Of a stretch of 64,000 nt of DNA, positions 1-11,631 are shown in pieces. The position numbers and the translations under genes were made by a program. A model generated the notes under the pieces. The model saw only the letters and a list, made by a program, of their open reading frames with translations. It did no database searches and was not told where the DNA came from. Source of the DNA: Theropithecus gelada (Eukaryota > Chordata > Mammalia > Primates > Cercopithecidae); the NCBI RefSeq assembly GCF_003255815.1, contig NC_037673.1, forward strand, positions 12,400,138 to 12,464,137, written 5' to 3'. How positions within the stretch are numbered: position 1 is the first letter of the stretch; every line of letters begins with the position of its first letter.

Positions 1-866
1 CAATTCATTCATCTCAGCCTCAGCCATTCTGTGCCCTTGCTAGATAGCTGTTGCAATCATTTGGAGGAGAAGAGGCAGTCTGGCTTTTCGGGTTTTCAAC
101 ATTTTTGCATTGATTCTTTCTCATCTTTGTGGGTTTATCGACCTTTGATCTTTGAGGTTGCTGACCTTTGAGTGGAGTTTTTGTGGGGTCTTTTGTTTAT
201 GTTGTAGTTATTTTTTTCTTTGCTTTTTTTTTAAATGTCAGGCTCCTCTTCCTTAGGGCTGCTGCATTTTGCTAGGGGTCCACTCCAGACCCTGTCACCT
301 TGGACCCTCCTGCACCAGAAGTTATCATCAGTGAAGGCTCCAAAACAGCAAATATAGCAGCCTGCTCCTTCCTCTGGGAGCTCCATCTAATAGGGGGCAC
401 TGACCTCATTCCAGCTGAGATGCTCCTGTAGGAGGTTTTTGGAGATCCCTATTGGGAGGTCTCACCCAGTGAGGAGGAACAGGATCAGGGTCCCACTTAA
501 TGAAGCAGTCAGGTGGCCCCTTGGCAGAGCAGATGCACTGCACTGCAGGGAAGTCCCCTTGTCCAGATTGCCCAAACTTTCCAGAGCCACCAGGAAGGAA
601 AGTCTGTCAGCTGAGCTGTAGATATGGTGGCTGCCCCTCCCCCTGGTGGCTCCATCCCAGGGGGAGATCAGAGTTCTGTTTCTAAAACCCTGGCTGGAGT
701 TGCTGAAATCCCTGCAGTTACTTGCTGGGTAAGGAGGGATGGATCAGGGTCCTACTTAAAGAAGACATCTGGCTACAATCTGCCATAGCAGCTGTGTTGC
801 ACTGTGGGGAATTCCTCCCAGTCTGGACCACCCAGTTTCCCTGGATCTGGCAGGTCAAAACCAAGG
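1..866 (-). mobile_element. L1 5'UTR (L1PA/L1PB-like), cut by the window edge
   Basis: Read on the minus strand this is the GC-richer 5' untranslated region of a primate L1. The plus-strand text contains the well-known antisense blocks 'ggtccactccagaccctg', 'gggaggtctcacccagtgag' and 'gatcagggtcctacttaaag', the last two occurring twice in slightly different form as is usual in older primate L1 5'UTRs. The element's ORF1 and ORF2 would lie left of position 1. Similarity stops near 866, where the sequence becomes AT-rich, so this is probably the true 5' end of the insertion. The two short open frames at 439-685 are accidental. Confidence 0.85.
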
Positions 867-1900
867 TTTTTAATATTGCTTTTGATGTAGACTTTTCATT
901 TTCCACTGACCAGTCTTGATTATTATAAAAAGAGTTATTTGCTGTAATATATCGTGCCATTGTTAACATGAAACTGCTAATGATTCCCCTTTAACCCCCT
1001 TTAGACCCTTGGCGTTCATTAGACAACATTAGAAATAGTTAATTAGACAACATTAGAAATAGTGACAAATAAGCAACTTTTACAAAATATCCTGTTTTGT
1101 TACAGTGATGAGTGTGAGTTAGTTTGACCCAGTAGAGAAGCTTTGAAGCACGTATAGGCTGCAGCTTAATGTCTTACCAGTATTTCAAACTCCGAATTTT
1201 TATTTTACTCCTTGGGTGTTTCTGGAAATATGAAATTACATATTTGAATACCTTTGAAACTTTCACTTATGACATATTTAGATACATGATTTACTCAGAA
1301 TCTTGGTAATCATCTTTCTACTCATTGTAAGGATTATCATTTGATTTTAACTGCACTCAGTATTTAAATATGTAGCGTGGTAACACTGACAAAACAATAG
1401 GCAAAAAGAAAAATGCAGCGTGGAGATTCTTCTATTTTACTTTAATGTTATGATTATCTGTTGTATGTTATGACAATGTACTATATGTGTAACAGTGGAG
1501 AATTATTGTGAAACATCAAACTGTAAATTGTGCTCACAGTATTGCTTCTATGAGAATGAAACTCACATAAATGAATTGCAGTCTTTGCACTTACAACCAG
1601 TCTAGGAGAGGTGTTTGAGAAGAGTCTTTTAGAAAGAAAAAGCATCAGCTTATCTTTATCAGGAGCCTGAATATCAGCTAGTAAGTGATTCGATTGCAGT
1701 ATTGATAAGTCTTAAATCAATTAAAATTATCATCTCTAGTGTTTTGGCTTAAAGGATTACATTTTGGAAACAGGAAGAGAGCAGATTAAAAATAAATAAA
1801 CAAGGTTTTCTGACAAATATACTTCCATGAAAGAAATTTAAGAATTTGTGAACCACAAACTACCAACCACTGTATCTCTAAATCTCCATGAAGAGATGTT
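867..1900. other. Unassigned AT-rich stretch
   Basis: No recognisable gene or named repeat. The only structure noticed is the 24-bp tandem duplication at 1018-1063. It lies between the L1 5'UTR and the MLT1-like internal sequence. Confidence 0.5.
1018..1063. repeat. 24-bp period tandem duplication
   Basis: The 22-mer starting 'attagacaacatt' occurs at 1018-1039 and again, identically, at 1042-1063, separated by two bases. It is a simple local duplication. Confidence 0.9.
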
Positions 1901-3165
1901 GGTCAAAATCTAGACTTTGAGTGTACTTCTGGTGAACATTTCAAAAGGAAGAGAAGAACATGCTATTGGACACTAGACAAAGGAGTATCTTTGCTATGTG
2001 CTGGAAGAAATCTTAGCAAAATTGTTTCCCTCAGAGTCAGTTAATATGGAAAGAAGAAATTTGTTGTCTACCTAAGGAGATTACCAAAATAAGTGTTGAA
2101 GCTATGGGCCTATTTATTTTTGTTGCTTATAACAAAATTTGAGAGGAAAAAGAGAAATTAAGAGAAGAACTTGTAAACTGAAAAAAAGGAAGTGCTTGAC
2201 CATTTTGGATATTCTCAGCTTCTCCAGATAGTAAAGAATGCTAACATTTTGAAAAGGTTTCCAAATAATTTCAGGAAAATAAGATCAAGAACAAAAGCCA
2301 GGAGTGTGACTGAACAAACTTCTGTTAAAATTTCAGAAAGACAGAAACATGGACATGGTACTCAGTTACACAAAGGACTGTTATAAGAGATTAAGAATGT
2401 GCTTTGCAGACTTCTCAACCAAACCACAGAATTTCTGGGAAGCCTGTAGAGTATGTCACCAGCATTGTCAGCAGAAGCCCAAGAAAGAAGAGCTTATCTT
2501 AAAAGCAATCTGTGGGTATGGCTTTTTTATAACTCAGTGAGCCACAGGGATATTTTTCATGAGACCCACAAAAAATACTTGATTTATTTCAGCAGACATT
2601 ACCAGCTTGGATCAAAAAAGATAGAGAGAGTACAAAATGAAAGAATATTGTTTTGTACCCCCAATTCTGCTGACAAACAGAAGGCAAGCAAAACCACTCA
2701 GCTACAAATACTTGTTGACTTTCATGAAAAAGAAAGAGGGCATAACCAACAGCACAGAGAGTTGAGTCCAGAGTAACTCAGAGTTCTCAGTTCTCAGTTA
2801 CTTTATGAAGCCCTTAAATCCCAACCATGGAACTCTGGACATTTACCCAGCTGGATTTCAGCATGGCTATTGAATAGTGACTATTTTGTGCCTCCGCTTT
2901 CACCATTTTTGAATAAGAATGTCTATAACTGTTATGCTATGACTGTGCCACCATTGTATTCCAAGTTTGGAGGCAAATAACTTGTTGGGTTTGCTTTCCA
3001 GATTGCCAGATACAGGTTACTATATGCAAGGAGTCTCATCCACATGTGGAACTAATTTAGATGATGACTTTTGGGGTTTTGAGCACATGTCATGATAGGA
3101 TTACAGACTTGGGGACTTGAAAGGGAATGAACGTATTTTGCATGTAGGAAGAATGTGAATTGAGA
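1900..3165 (+). mobile_element. MLT1-type MaLR internal region, degraded
   Basis: The stretch reads like the non-coding internal part of an ERVL-MaLR element. Its 3' end has the typical run of phrases before the 3' LTR ('gattacagacttggggac', 'attttgcatgtaggaag') at 3100-3160, parallel to the equivalent phrases at 13120-13245 in the MST provirus of this window. No retroviral ORF survives; a 107-codon frame at 2453-2776 has no recognisable motif. It precedes an MLT1D-like LTR, as expected for a plus-strand MaLR. The left boundary is uncertain. Confidence 0.5.
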
Positions 3166-4005
3166 CTCTGGAGTGCACTCCATGATGCTCAACTTTTGCT
3201 CTTTCTTGATTCCCTCCTCTTAAGTGGAAATGGAACCTGTGACCTGCTTGTAACAAACAGGTCACAGGAAAGGTGGTCTGTGCAATTACCTCAACCTGAC
3301 TATTATGTAAGATTATAGTGGATCTTGCAAGGAGATTTTTGTCTTTCCCTTTTTTAAGGGAAAGGTTTTAAGAAGCAGGCTCTTATACTGTAAGCTACCA
3401 CACAGGAGGAGGCAAGGACAGCCTGTGACGGACAGAAACGAACCCAAAACTTCAGTTCAGCAGCTGGCACTGTCTGTTATTTGCATCCTCCCAACATTTA
3501 TATGTAAAATCCTAAACTCCAGGGTGGTAGTGTTAGGAGGTGGGGCCTTTGAGGGGTCATTATGTCATAGGGGTAGAGTAGAATTAGTGCCCTTACAAGA
3601 CAGACTCCAGACAGATCCCTTTCTCCTTCCATCACGTGAGAACCCAGTGAGAAGGCGTCATCTGTGAACTAGAAAGTGTGTCCACACCAGACACCAAATC
3701 TATTGGCAAGTTGATCTTGGCCTTCCCAGCCTCCAGAATTATAAGAAATAAACTTCTATTGTTTATAAGCTACTCAGTTTGTGGTACTATGTTATAGTAG
3801 CTGAAAGAGACTATGAAAGCAGCCCATGGAAACAGTTCTGTCAAAAACCATGTGAGTTTGGAAATGTCCCCTTCTCCAGTCAAACCTCAGATGAGATCAC
3901 AACCCTGGGCAGTATCTTTATTGCAGCCTTGAGAGACCTGAAGCAGAAGACACAGAAAAACTGTTCCAGGACTCCTGATCCACTGAAACTTTGAGATAAT
4001 AAAGG
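3166..4005 (+). mobile_element. MLT1D-like LTR, split by an MLT1A LTR
   Basis: The two halves, 3166-3468 and 3816-4005, read as one old MaLR LTR. The right half has the diagnostic end 'tgatccactgaaac' followed by 'gagataataaag', and upstream a block about 'agatgagatcacaaccctg', as in MLT1D-like LTRs. The left half contains a palindromic 'acctgcttgtaacaaacaggt'-type stretch near 3240-3262. The MLT1A copy between them must be the younger insertion. The subfamily letter is a guess. Confidence 0.55.
3469..3815 (+). mobile_element. MLT1A-like solo LTR
   Basis: Nearly the full LTR is present: 'aggaggtggggcctttgag', 'gtgagaacccagtgagaagg', 'accagacaccaaatct', 'cccagcctccagaatt' and the polyadenylation region 'agaaataaacttctattg' followed by 'tttataagctactcag'. 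About 350 bp, the usual MLT1A length. It sits inside an older MLT1D-like LTR. I could not define a convincing 5-bp TSD. Confidence 0.8.
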
Positions 4006-4368
4006 TATTATTTTATTATTTAGAAATATTTTTATAGTTTTAGTGGTATAAGATTTTTTTTATTGTTCTTGTTGTTGTTACATGGATGAATTGTATAGTG
4101 GTAAAGTCTGGGATATTAGTACACTCGTTATTATTCAAGTAGTGTACATTGTGCCCAATATATAGTTTTTCATCCCTCATCCAAGTCCCACCCTCCTTTG
4201 TTTTGAGTCTTTGATGTCCATTATATCACTCTGTATGTCTGTGTGTACCCATAGCTTAGCTCTCACTTACAAGTGAGAACATGTAGTATTTGTTTTTTGA
4301 TTCCTGAGTTACTTTATATAGAGTAATGCCTTCAAGTTCCATCCAAGTTGCTGGAAAAGACATTATTT

Positions 4369-4403
4369 CATTCTTTGCTATGGCTGAATAGTATTTCGTG
4401 GTA

Positions 4404-4440
<37 letters not shown>

Positions 4441-4480
4441 ATACATACCATGGAATACTACTCAGCCATAACAAAGAATG
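4369..4480. repeat. Inverted duplication of L1 sequence around a (GT)14 run
   Basis: Left arm 4369-4410 and right arm 4439-4480 are 42 bp each and are reverse complements with 4 mismatches. They flank (GT)14 at 4411-4438. Each arm is the L1 ORF2 segment encoding the C-terminal YYSAI motif, once in each orientation: the motif can be translated from both strands here. Sequence to the right of the palindrome resumes the normal L1 order. Confidence 0.92.
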
Positions 4481-4490
4481 TATATCACAT

Positions 4491-4531
4491 TTTCTTTATC
4501 CACTCATTGCTTTTTCTTTATCCACTCATTG
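4491..4531. repeat. 22-bp period tandem duplication in L1
   Basis: 'tttctttatccactcattg' occurs at 4491-4509 and 4513-4531. Normal L1 has one copy here, so it is a local duplication next to the 4369-4480 palindrome. Confidence 0.9.
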
Positions 4532-4614
4532 GTGGTTGGGCATTTAGGTTGATTACATTTCTTTGCAATTGTGAATCATGCTGTAATAAACATATGGATG
4601 CACATGTCTTTTTG

Positions 4615-4792
4615 ATATAGTGACTTTTTCTTTTTTTTTTTTTTTTTTTTTTTTTTGAGGCGGAGTCTCGCTCTGTCGCCCAGGCTGGAATGCAGTGGCC
4701 GGATCTCAGCTCACTGCAAGCTCTGCCTCCCAGGTTAATGCCATTCTCCTGCATCAGCCTCCCGAGTAGCTGGGACTATATAGTGACCTTTT
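4615..4792 (-). mobile_element. 5'-truncated AluY of Old World monkey type, with TSD
   Basis: After a poly-T run (about 4630-4656) comes the antisense right arm of an Alu from 'gaggcggagtctcgctctg' to 'gtagctgggacta'. The block 'tggccggatctcagctc' at 4696-4712 matches cercopithecid AluY lineages. The copy is about 120 bp plus tail. Flanks 'tatagtgactttttc' (4616-4630) and 'tatagtgaccttttc' (4778-4792) form a TSD of about 15 bp with one difference. It lies inside the L1M. Confidence 0.88.
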
Positions 4793-7700
4793 CTTTGGGT
4801 GGATACTCAGTAAGGGATTACTCGATTGAATGGTAGATCTACTTTTAGTTCTTTGAGAAATTGCCATACTGATTTTCACAGAGGTTGTACTAACCATATG
4901 TGCACCGTTAGTGTATAAGCATTCCCTTTTCATCACTTCCATGTGAACATCTATTGTTTTTTGGCTTTTTAATAATAGCCATTCTCTCTGGGGTAAGATG
5001 ACATCTCGCTGTGGGTTTAATTTGCATTTATCTGGTGTTAATGATGTTGAACATTTTTTCATAGTTTTTTTTTTTTTTTTTGCCTATTTGTATTTTTTTT
5101 TGTGAAATTTCTATTCATGTTATTTGCCCACATTTTAATGGGATTATTTTTTTTTTTGCTTGCTGATTTGTATGAGTTCCTTGTAGATTCTAGATATTCA
5201 TCCTTTGTTGGAGGCATAATTTTAAAATATTTTCTCCCATTCTGTATGTTGTTAATTCTGATGATTGCTTATTTTGCTGTGCAGAAACTTTTTAGTTTTA
5301 TTAGTTTCTATTTATTTATTTTTATTTTTGTTGCATTTGCTTTTGGAGTCTTAGTCATAAATTCTTTGCTTGGGTCAATCCCCAGAAGAGTTTTTCCTAA
5401 GTTTTCTTCTCGGCTTGTTATGGTTTCAGGGATTAGATGTAAGTCTTTAATCTATTTTGAGTTAACTTCTGTATATGATGAGAGGAAGAGATCCAGTTTC
5501 AATTCTTCTACAGGTGGTGATCCAATTTTCCAGCCCCATTTATTGAATAGAGTGTCCTTTACCCAATTTATGTTTTGCATGCTCTGTTGAAGATGAGTTG
5601 GTTGTATTTGGATTTATTTCTGGGTTCTCTATTTTGTTTCGTTGGTCTATGTTTCCACTTTTTTATTAGTACCATGCTGTTTTGTTTATTACAACCTTTT
5701 AGTGTAATTTGAAATCAGTTCATGTAATGCCTCCAACTTTGTTCTTTTTGCATAGAATTTCTTTGGCTATTTGGTCTTTGTTTTCCATATGAATTTTAGG
5801 ATTCTAATTCTGTGAAAAAAGGATGTTGATAAATTGATAGAAATTGCATTAAATTTATAGATTACTTTGGGCAACACTGTCATTTTTACAATATTGATTC
5901 TTACAATCCATGAGTTTGTGATATATTTCCATTCGTTTCCATTCTATAATTTCTTTCAGCAGTGTTTTGTAGTTCTCTTTGTAGAGGTGTTTTACCTCCT
6001 TGGTTAAGTATTTTCCTGGGTAATTTTTACTTTTTGTAGCTATTATAAAAGAAATTGAGTTCTTTATTTGATTCTCAGCTTGGTTGCTGTCAGTGTATAG
6101 CAATGCTACTGATTTGTGTATATAAAGATTTTGTAAACTGAAACTTTATTTATTTATCTGATCCAGGAGTGTTTGGGAGGATTCTTTAGGATTTTCTAGA
6201 GTTAAGATTTTATCATTGGCAAACAGCAATAGTATAAATTCCTCTTTTCTAATTTGGATGCCTTTTATTTCTTTCTCTTGCCAGATTGCTCTGGCTAAGA
6301 TTTTAGCACTATGTTGAACAGAAGTGGTAAGAGTGGACATCTTTGTCTTGTTCCAGTTAATAGTGGAAATGGTTTTAACTTTTCTCCATTCAGTATGTTG
6401 GCTGTGGGTTTGTCATATATGACTTTTAATATTTTGAAGTATGTTTTTCATACTTAGTTTGTTGAAGGTAAAAATCTTTATAAAAATCCTAAAAGATGCT
6501 GGATTTTATGAACTAATTTTTCTATGTCTATTGAGATGATCATATGGTTTTAATTTTTAATTTTGTTTATGTGATGAATCAGTTTTATCGACATGAGTAT
6601 GTTGTACCATCCCTGCATCCGTGGGATGAAACCCAGTTGATCATGGTAAATTCGTTTTTGATGTGCTGTTGGATTTGTTTTGTGAATATGTTAATGAGAA
6701 CTTTTACACCTATATTAAGCAGAGATATTGGTCTGTAATTTTCTTTTTTTTGTTATATCCCCTTCTGGCTTTGGTATCCAGATAATACCAGCTTCATAGA
6801 ATGAGTTACATAGAATCCTCTTCTTCTCAGTTTTTTAGAATAATTTCAGTGGAATCGATCCTAATTTTACTTTGAGTATAAAACTCAAATTTCCCATTTT
6901 AGAATTCAAATTTTAGAATTTGGCTGTGGGTACATCTGACGCTGAGATTGTTTTGTTGGCAAGTATTTTTTTTTAATTACTGGTTTAATCTCACTACTTG
7001 TTACTGGTCTGTAAAGGATTTCTATTTCTTCCTGATTCAAGCTAGAGGGAGTAGTATGTTTTCAGGAATTTATTCATTCAGTTTAGATATTCTACTTTGT
7101 GTGCATAAAAATGTTCATGGTAGTCTCAGATGATCTTTTGTGTTTCTACAGTGTCGGTTGCAATGACTCCATTTTCTTTTCAAATTGAACTTGAGTCTTC
7201 TCTTTCTTTTCTTAGTTAATTTAGCTAGTGACCTATCAATTTTGTTTATGTTAAAAGAAAAGAAAAATCACTAACTTTTGTTTCAGTGATCTTTTGTACT
7301 TTTGTTTCAATTTTATTTGGTTCTGCTCTGATCCTTGTTGTTTCCTTTCTTTGGTTAGCTTTGATTTTGGTTCATTCCTGTTTCTCTAGTTCTTTGAGGT
7401 GTGATGTTACATTGCGATTTGTGATCTTTCAGTCTTTTTGATACAGGTATGTAGTGCTGCAAACTTGCCTTTTAGTCTTATAAGCTTTCCTTCTAGCACT
7501 GCTTTTGCTGTATCTCAGAGATTTTGATAACTTGTGTCACTGTTATTATTTATTTTTTAAAATTTAATTTCTATCTTGATTTCATTGTTCACTCAAAAGT
7601 CATTTAGAAACAGATTGTTTAATTTTCATGTATTTGTGTAGTTTTGAGGGTATTTCATGGAATTGATTTCTAGTTTTATTCCACTGTGATCTGAGAAGAT

Positions 7701-8867
7701 GCTTGATGTATGTAATTTAAATTTTAAAAAATTTATTGAGACTTGTTTTGTGGTCTATCATGTGGTCTGTTTTGGAGTATGTTCCATGTGCTGCTGAGTA
7801 AAATGTATATTCTGAAGTTTTGGGGTAGGTCCGTTTATTCTACAGTGAAGTTTAAGTCCAGTGTTTATTTGTAGGCTTTCTGCCTCAATAATCTGTCTAG
7901 TTCTATCAGTGGAGTATTAAAGTTACCACTATTATTCCGGGACTATCTATCTTTTTTTTTTTTTTTTTTTTTTTTTTACCTCTAGTAGTCATTGTTTTAT
8001 GAATTTGGGAGCTCTGATGCATATATATTTAATGTTATATATGTTATATATTCTTGCTGAATGGATCCATCATTATATAAGGACCTTCTTTGTCTTTTTT
8101 GTAAATGTTGTGGCTTTAATGGATGTTTCACTTGATACAAAAATAGCTACTCCTGCTCACTTTTGGTTTCCATTTGCATGAACTTTGTTTTCCACCCCTT
8201 TACCTTGAGTCTATAAGAATCCTTATGTGCTAGGTGGTTCATCTCCTGAAGATAGCAAATATTTGGTCTGTAATTTTTACCCTTTCTGCCAACCTGTATT
8301 TTTAGTGGAGCATTTAGAGCATTTATATTCCTCATTAATATTGAGAAGTGAAGTATTGTTTCTGTCATCATAATGATGGTTATCTGGTGACTTTGTTTTC
8401 CTCATTGTGTTGTTATTTTATAAGCCTTGTGAATTTTATGCTTTCAGGAGGTTCTATTCTGGTGCATACTGGCAATTTGTTTCAAGGTTTAGAACTCCTC
8501 TTAGCATTTCCTGTAGGGCTGGTCTTGCAGTGACAAATTCAATCAGCATTTATTTGAGATAAACTTTATTTCTCTCTCATTTATAAAATTTGTTTTTCTG
8601 AATACAAAATTCTTGGCTGGCAGTTTTGTGTTTAAGGAGAATATAGAAAAGACCCCAATCCCTTCTGGCTTGTAGTTTTAGCTCCCTCAGTTCTTGGCTG
8701 AGAAGTCTGTGTTAATATGATTCCTTTATAGGTTGCCTCATTCTTTTGTCTCACTCTTCTTAGGATTCTTTCCTTCACATTGACTTTAGATAGCCTGATG
8801 ATTATAAGCCTTAGTAATATTTTTTTTCAATGACTCTCCCAGGAGTTCTTTGAGCCTCTTATACTTC

Positions 8868-8993
8868 AATGTCTAAATTACTAGCAAGGCCTACGTTAAT
8901 GTCTAAATTACTAGCAAGGCCAGGCTTATAACATAACAACACAATGAGGAAACCAAAGTCACTAGGTAACAATCATTATTCTAGCAAGTTCAG
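8868..8993. repeat. Compound rearrangement in L1M: tandem duplication plus inverted templated insert
   Basis: Two identical 24-mers (8868-8891 and 8898-8921, starting 'aatgtctaaattactagc') are followed by 56 bp (8923-8978) that match the reverse complement of 8371-8426, about 500 bp away in the same L1, at 51 of 56 positions. A third partial copy, 'ctagcaagttcagg' (8981-8994), follows, after which normal L1 order resumes. This is directly visible in the sequence. Confidence 0.9.
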
Positions 8994-9659
8994 GAAATAT
9001 TTTTCAACTATTCCCTCAAATAGGTTTTTCAAATTTTTTAATTTTTTTTTTTTTTTTTTGCCCTCAAGAGCACCTATGATTCTTAGGTTTGGCCATTTTA
9101 CATAATCCCATATTTCTTGAAGAATTTGTTCATTACTTTAATTCTTTTTCTCTATTTTTGTGTTACTGGGTTAATTTAAAAGCCTTGTCATCAAGCTCTG
9201 AAAATCCTCCTTTTACTTGGTCTCGTCTATTGTTAAAACTTTCCACTGCATTTTGTAGCTTTCTAAATGTATCTTTTATTTCCAGAAATTCTGATTATTT
9301 TGTTGAAATATCTATCTCTTTAGCAAATTTCTCTTTCATATTTTGAACTGATGTTTTTACTTCTATATGTTGGTTGTCACCTTTCTATTTTATTTCATTG
9401 AGTAAGTGAATAATCAACCTTTTGAATTCTTTATCTGTTATTTCAAAGATTTCATTGTGGTTTGGATTCAACTGTTAGTGAGAATTAGTGTGATCTTTTG
9501 GGGATGTTTTAGTACCCTGTTTTTTTTTAATATTGCCAGAAATATTTTTCTAATTTCTCCTCCATTTGCATAGAATATTTCTTCTAATTATTTTTACATT
9601 TATTTTTAATTCAATGGTGTTTTTTTTAACTTCTTTATTTTTTTCACCTTAAGGATGTG

Positions 9660-11217
9660 ATTTTACTTTTATCATTTATTGTCACTTAGCTTGCCTTAGG
9701 GTGCTTTAAGTGGTGAAGATTATATAATTTCCATGATTATAGAGAAACTCAGTGTGATGACTTTTCAGATGCTGATTGTAGTAGCAATGTGCTAGGTGTG
9801 TGAGCATTGTCTCCTTTGAGACTGGAATGGCAGAATCTCATGAATTTTATCTTGTCCCCCAGTGGTGTGCACTTTAAAAACATTTTCCCCAATATTTTTT
9901 TTCTCTGTGTTGAACAGTTTAGGCTTTAACCAGTAGAAAGTACCCATGGGTAAGAAAACAACTGTGGCTATAGCAGGTTGGTAAATGTAATACCCAATGG
10001 TGGACAACAGTCACAGGATGGGCAGAAGCAGCTGGGGAAGCTCTCACTGAAATGCACTGAGGTATTTTCAGGGGTAAGAAGGGGGCCATCCCAGCTCTCC
10101 TTCCATGCCAGCAGGAAAGAAATGTGCCTCCAAGTCACACTGGCCCAGTCTTCCAGCTATTCAGATGAGACAAATACCTCTTTTCATTTGCCAGGATGCT
10201 GATGTACCCTGTAAAATGGGATTGTGACTCTCTCCCTTGTGGAAACCTGAACCTAAAAGGCACTCCTCTTGTGGGAATGTAGTCACCCTGAGTATTCCAG
10301 AAAGGCTGTCTACAGATACACCCCTGCAGAGCTCACATGGGAGAAGCCCCAGCAGTGTCTTCACTGGTGGATGAGGGGGAGAATAAGTCCCATCTCCAAG
10401 GTTTTTCATAAGCATTAGGGCTGCCTGACTGTTGAGAGCCACAGGCTTTCCTACTGAGCCCAGAACTGCACCTGTGCCTCTGTTGAAGGAAAATTTACAA
10501 AAGAGGAAAGAAAGTTCAGAGACACAGGGCCTGCAGTCTAGTTTCTTTTGTCCTATGGGGTGGTCCCTTAATGTCGTGCACTTCCCCTTCTCCTAAGAGT
10601 AGCTGTCCCTGAGGGCTAGGCAACTGTGAATTCTCCTGCTCCTCAGTGTCTAGCCACCAGTGGGGCTGCCATGTTCCAGTATGGTTCTATAGAATACTTG
10701 CATGGGATTCAGCTATGTGATTTGTTCTCTAGTCTCCCAGCATCAGATACCAGCATCAGTTCTGATGGGGGCTGGAGAATGACAGATTCTTCAAGACTTT
10801 TTGGTTATAAATAGCCTTATTGTGTTGGTTATCTCAAATGCAAGCTGTAGTAGTAATGTGAAGATTCAAGACCTCCTGGTTATCCAGGATGATGCAGGCA
10901 ATGCTGACAGCTACAGTCATGCAAAAGTTTTCTCCTAAGGAAGCACTGTTATTATGTCTGCAGATGTTGTAATAGGTTGTGCCAGTTGGCTTCCAGCTGG
11001 GAGGTGATGCTTTCCAAAGAGTACCAGCTGTGATGGTAACAGTGAAATTTCTGCTTGTCTTATTTTACATAGTGGAAGTATTCTCATGCCTCTGGCAATG
11101 GGCAGATCCACAGAGCTCTGAAAAGTCCCTGTGTGTTATATTATGCTACCAGGGCAAGTAGAGGGGCAAAGCTGGGTGGGGGCTTAGTCATGCAATTCTG
11201 GTTCCCCACCTGTGGGT
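9660..11217 (-). mobile_element. L1M 5'UTR, proximal part
   Basis: GC content rises after the ORF1 remnant. Antisense phrases such as 'cttttgtcctatggggtgg' and 'ctagccaccagtggggctg' (10540-10670) match the long 5'UTR of L1M elements. The short open frames between 9792 and 11161 show no motif. The block ends abruptly at the MST 5' LTR. Confidence 0.7.
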
Positions 11218-11631
11218 TGGTATAATTTGAATGTGTGTTTCCAGTCAAATCTCATATTGAAATGTAATCCCCAGTGTTGAAGGTGGGGCCTGGTGGGAGA
11301 TGATTGGATCGTGAGGGCAGGTTTCTCATGAATGGCTTAGCACTACCTCTGTTGGCACTGTCCTTGCAATAGTGTGTGAGTTCTTGTGAAATCTAGTCTT
11401 TTAAAGTAGCACCTCTCCCCTCACTCTCTTGCTTCTGCTTTTGTCATGTAACATGGCTGCTTCCCCTTTGCCTTCCACCATGATTAGAAGTTTCCTGCGT
11501 CCTTCCCAGAAACAGATGCTGCTATGCTTCCTGTATGGCCTGAAGAACCATCAATACACTAAACCCCTTTTCTTTATAAATTATTCAGTCCCAGTATTTT
11601 TTTTACTGCAATGCAAGAATGGCCCAACACA
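11218..11631 (+). mobile_element. MST provirus, 5' LTR
   Basis: A 414-bp LTR starting 'tggtataatttgaatgtg' and ending 'ggcccaacaca'. It contains the MaLR hallmarks 'ggtggggcctggtgggag', 'ccttccaccatgattag' and 'cagatgctgctatgcttcc'. It differs from its 3' partner at roughly a fifth or more of positions by eye, so the insertion is old. MSTB/MSTD-like; the exact subfamily is not determined. Confidence 0.85.

Noticed and set aside
5102..5590. 162-codon plus-strand open frame
   Set aside because: It is the antisense of L1M ORF2. The hydrophobic F/L-rich translation comes from T-rich antisense L1 and looks membrane-like only by composition.
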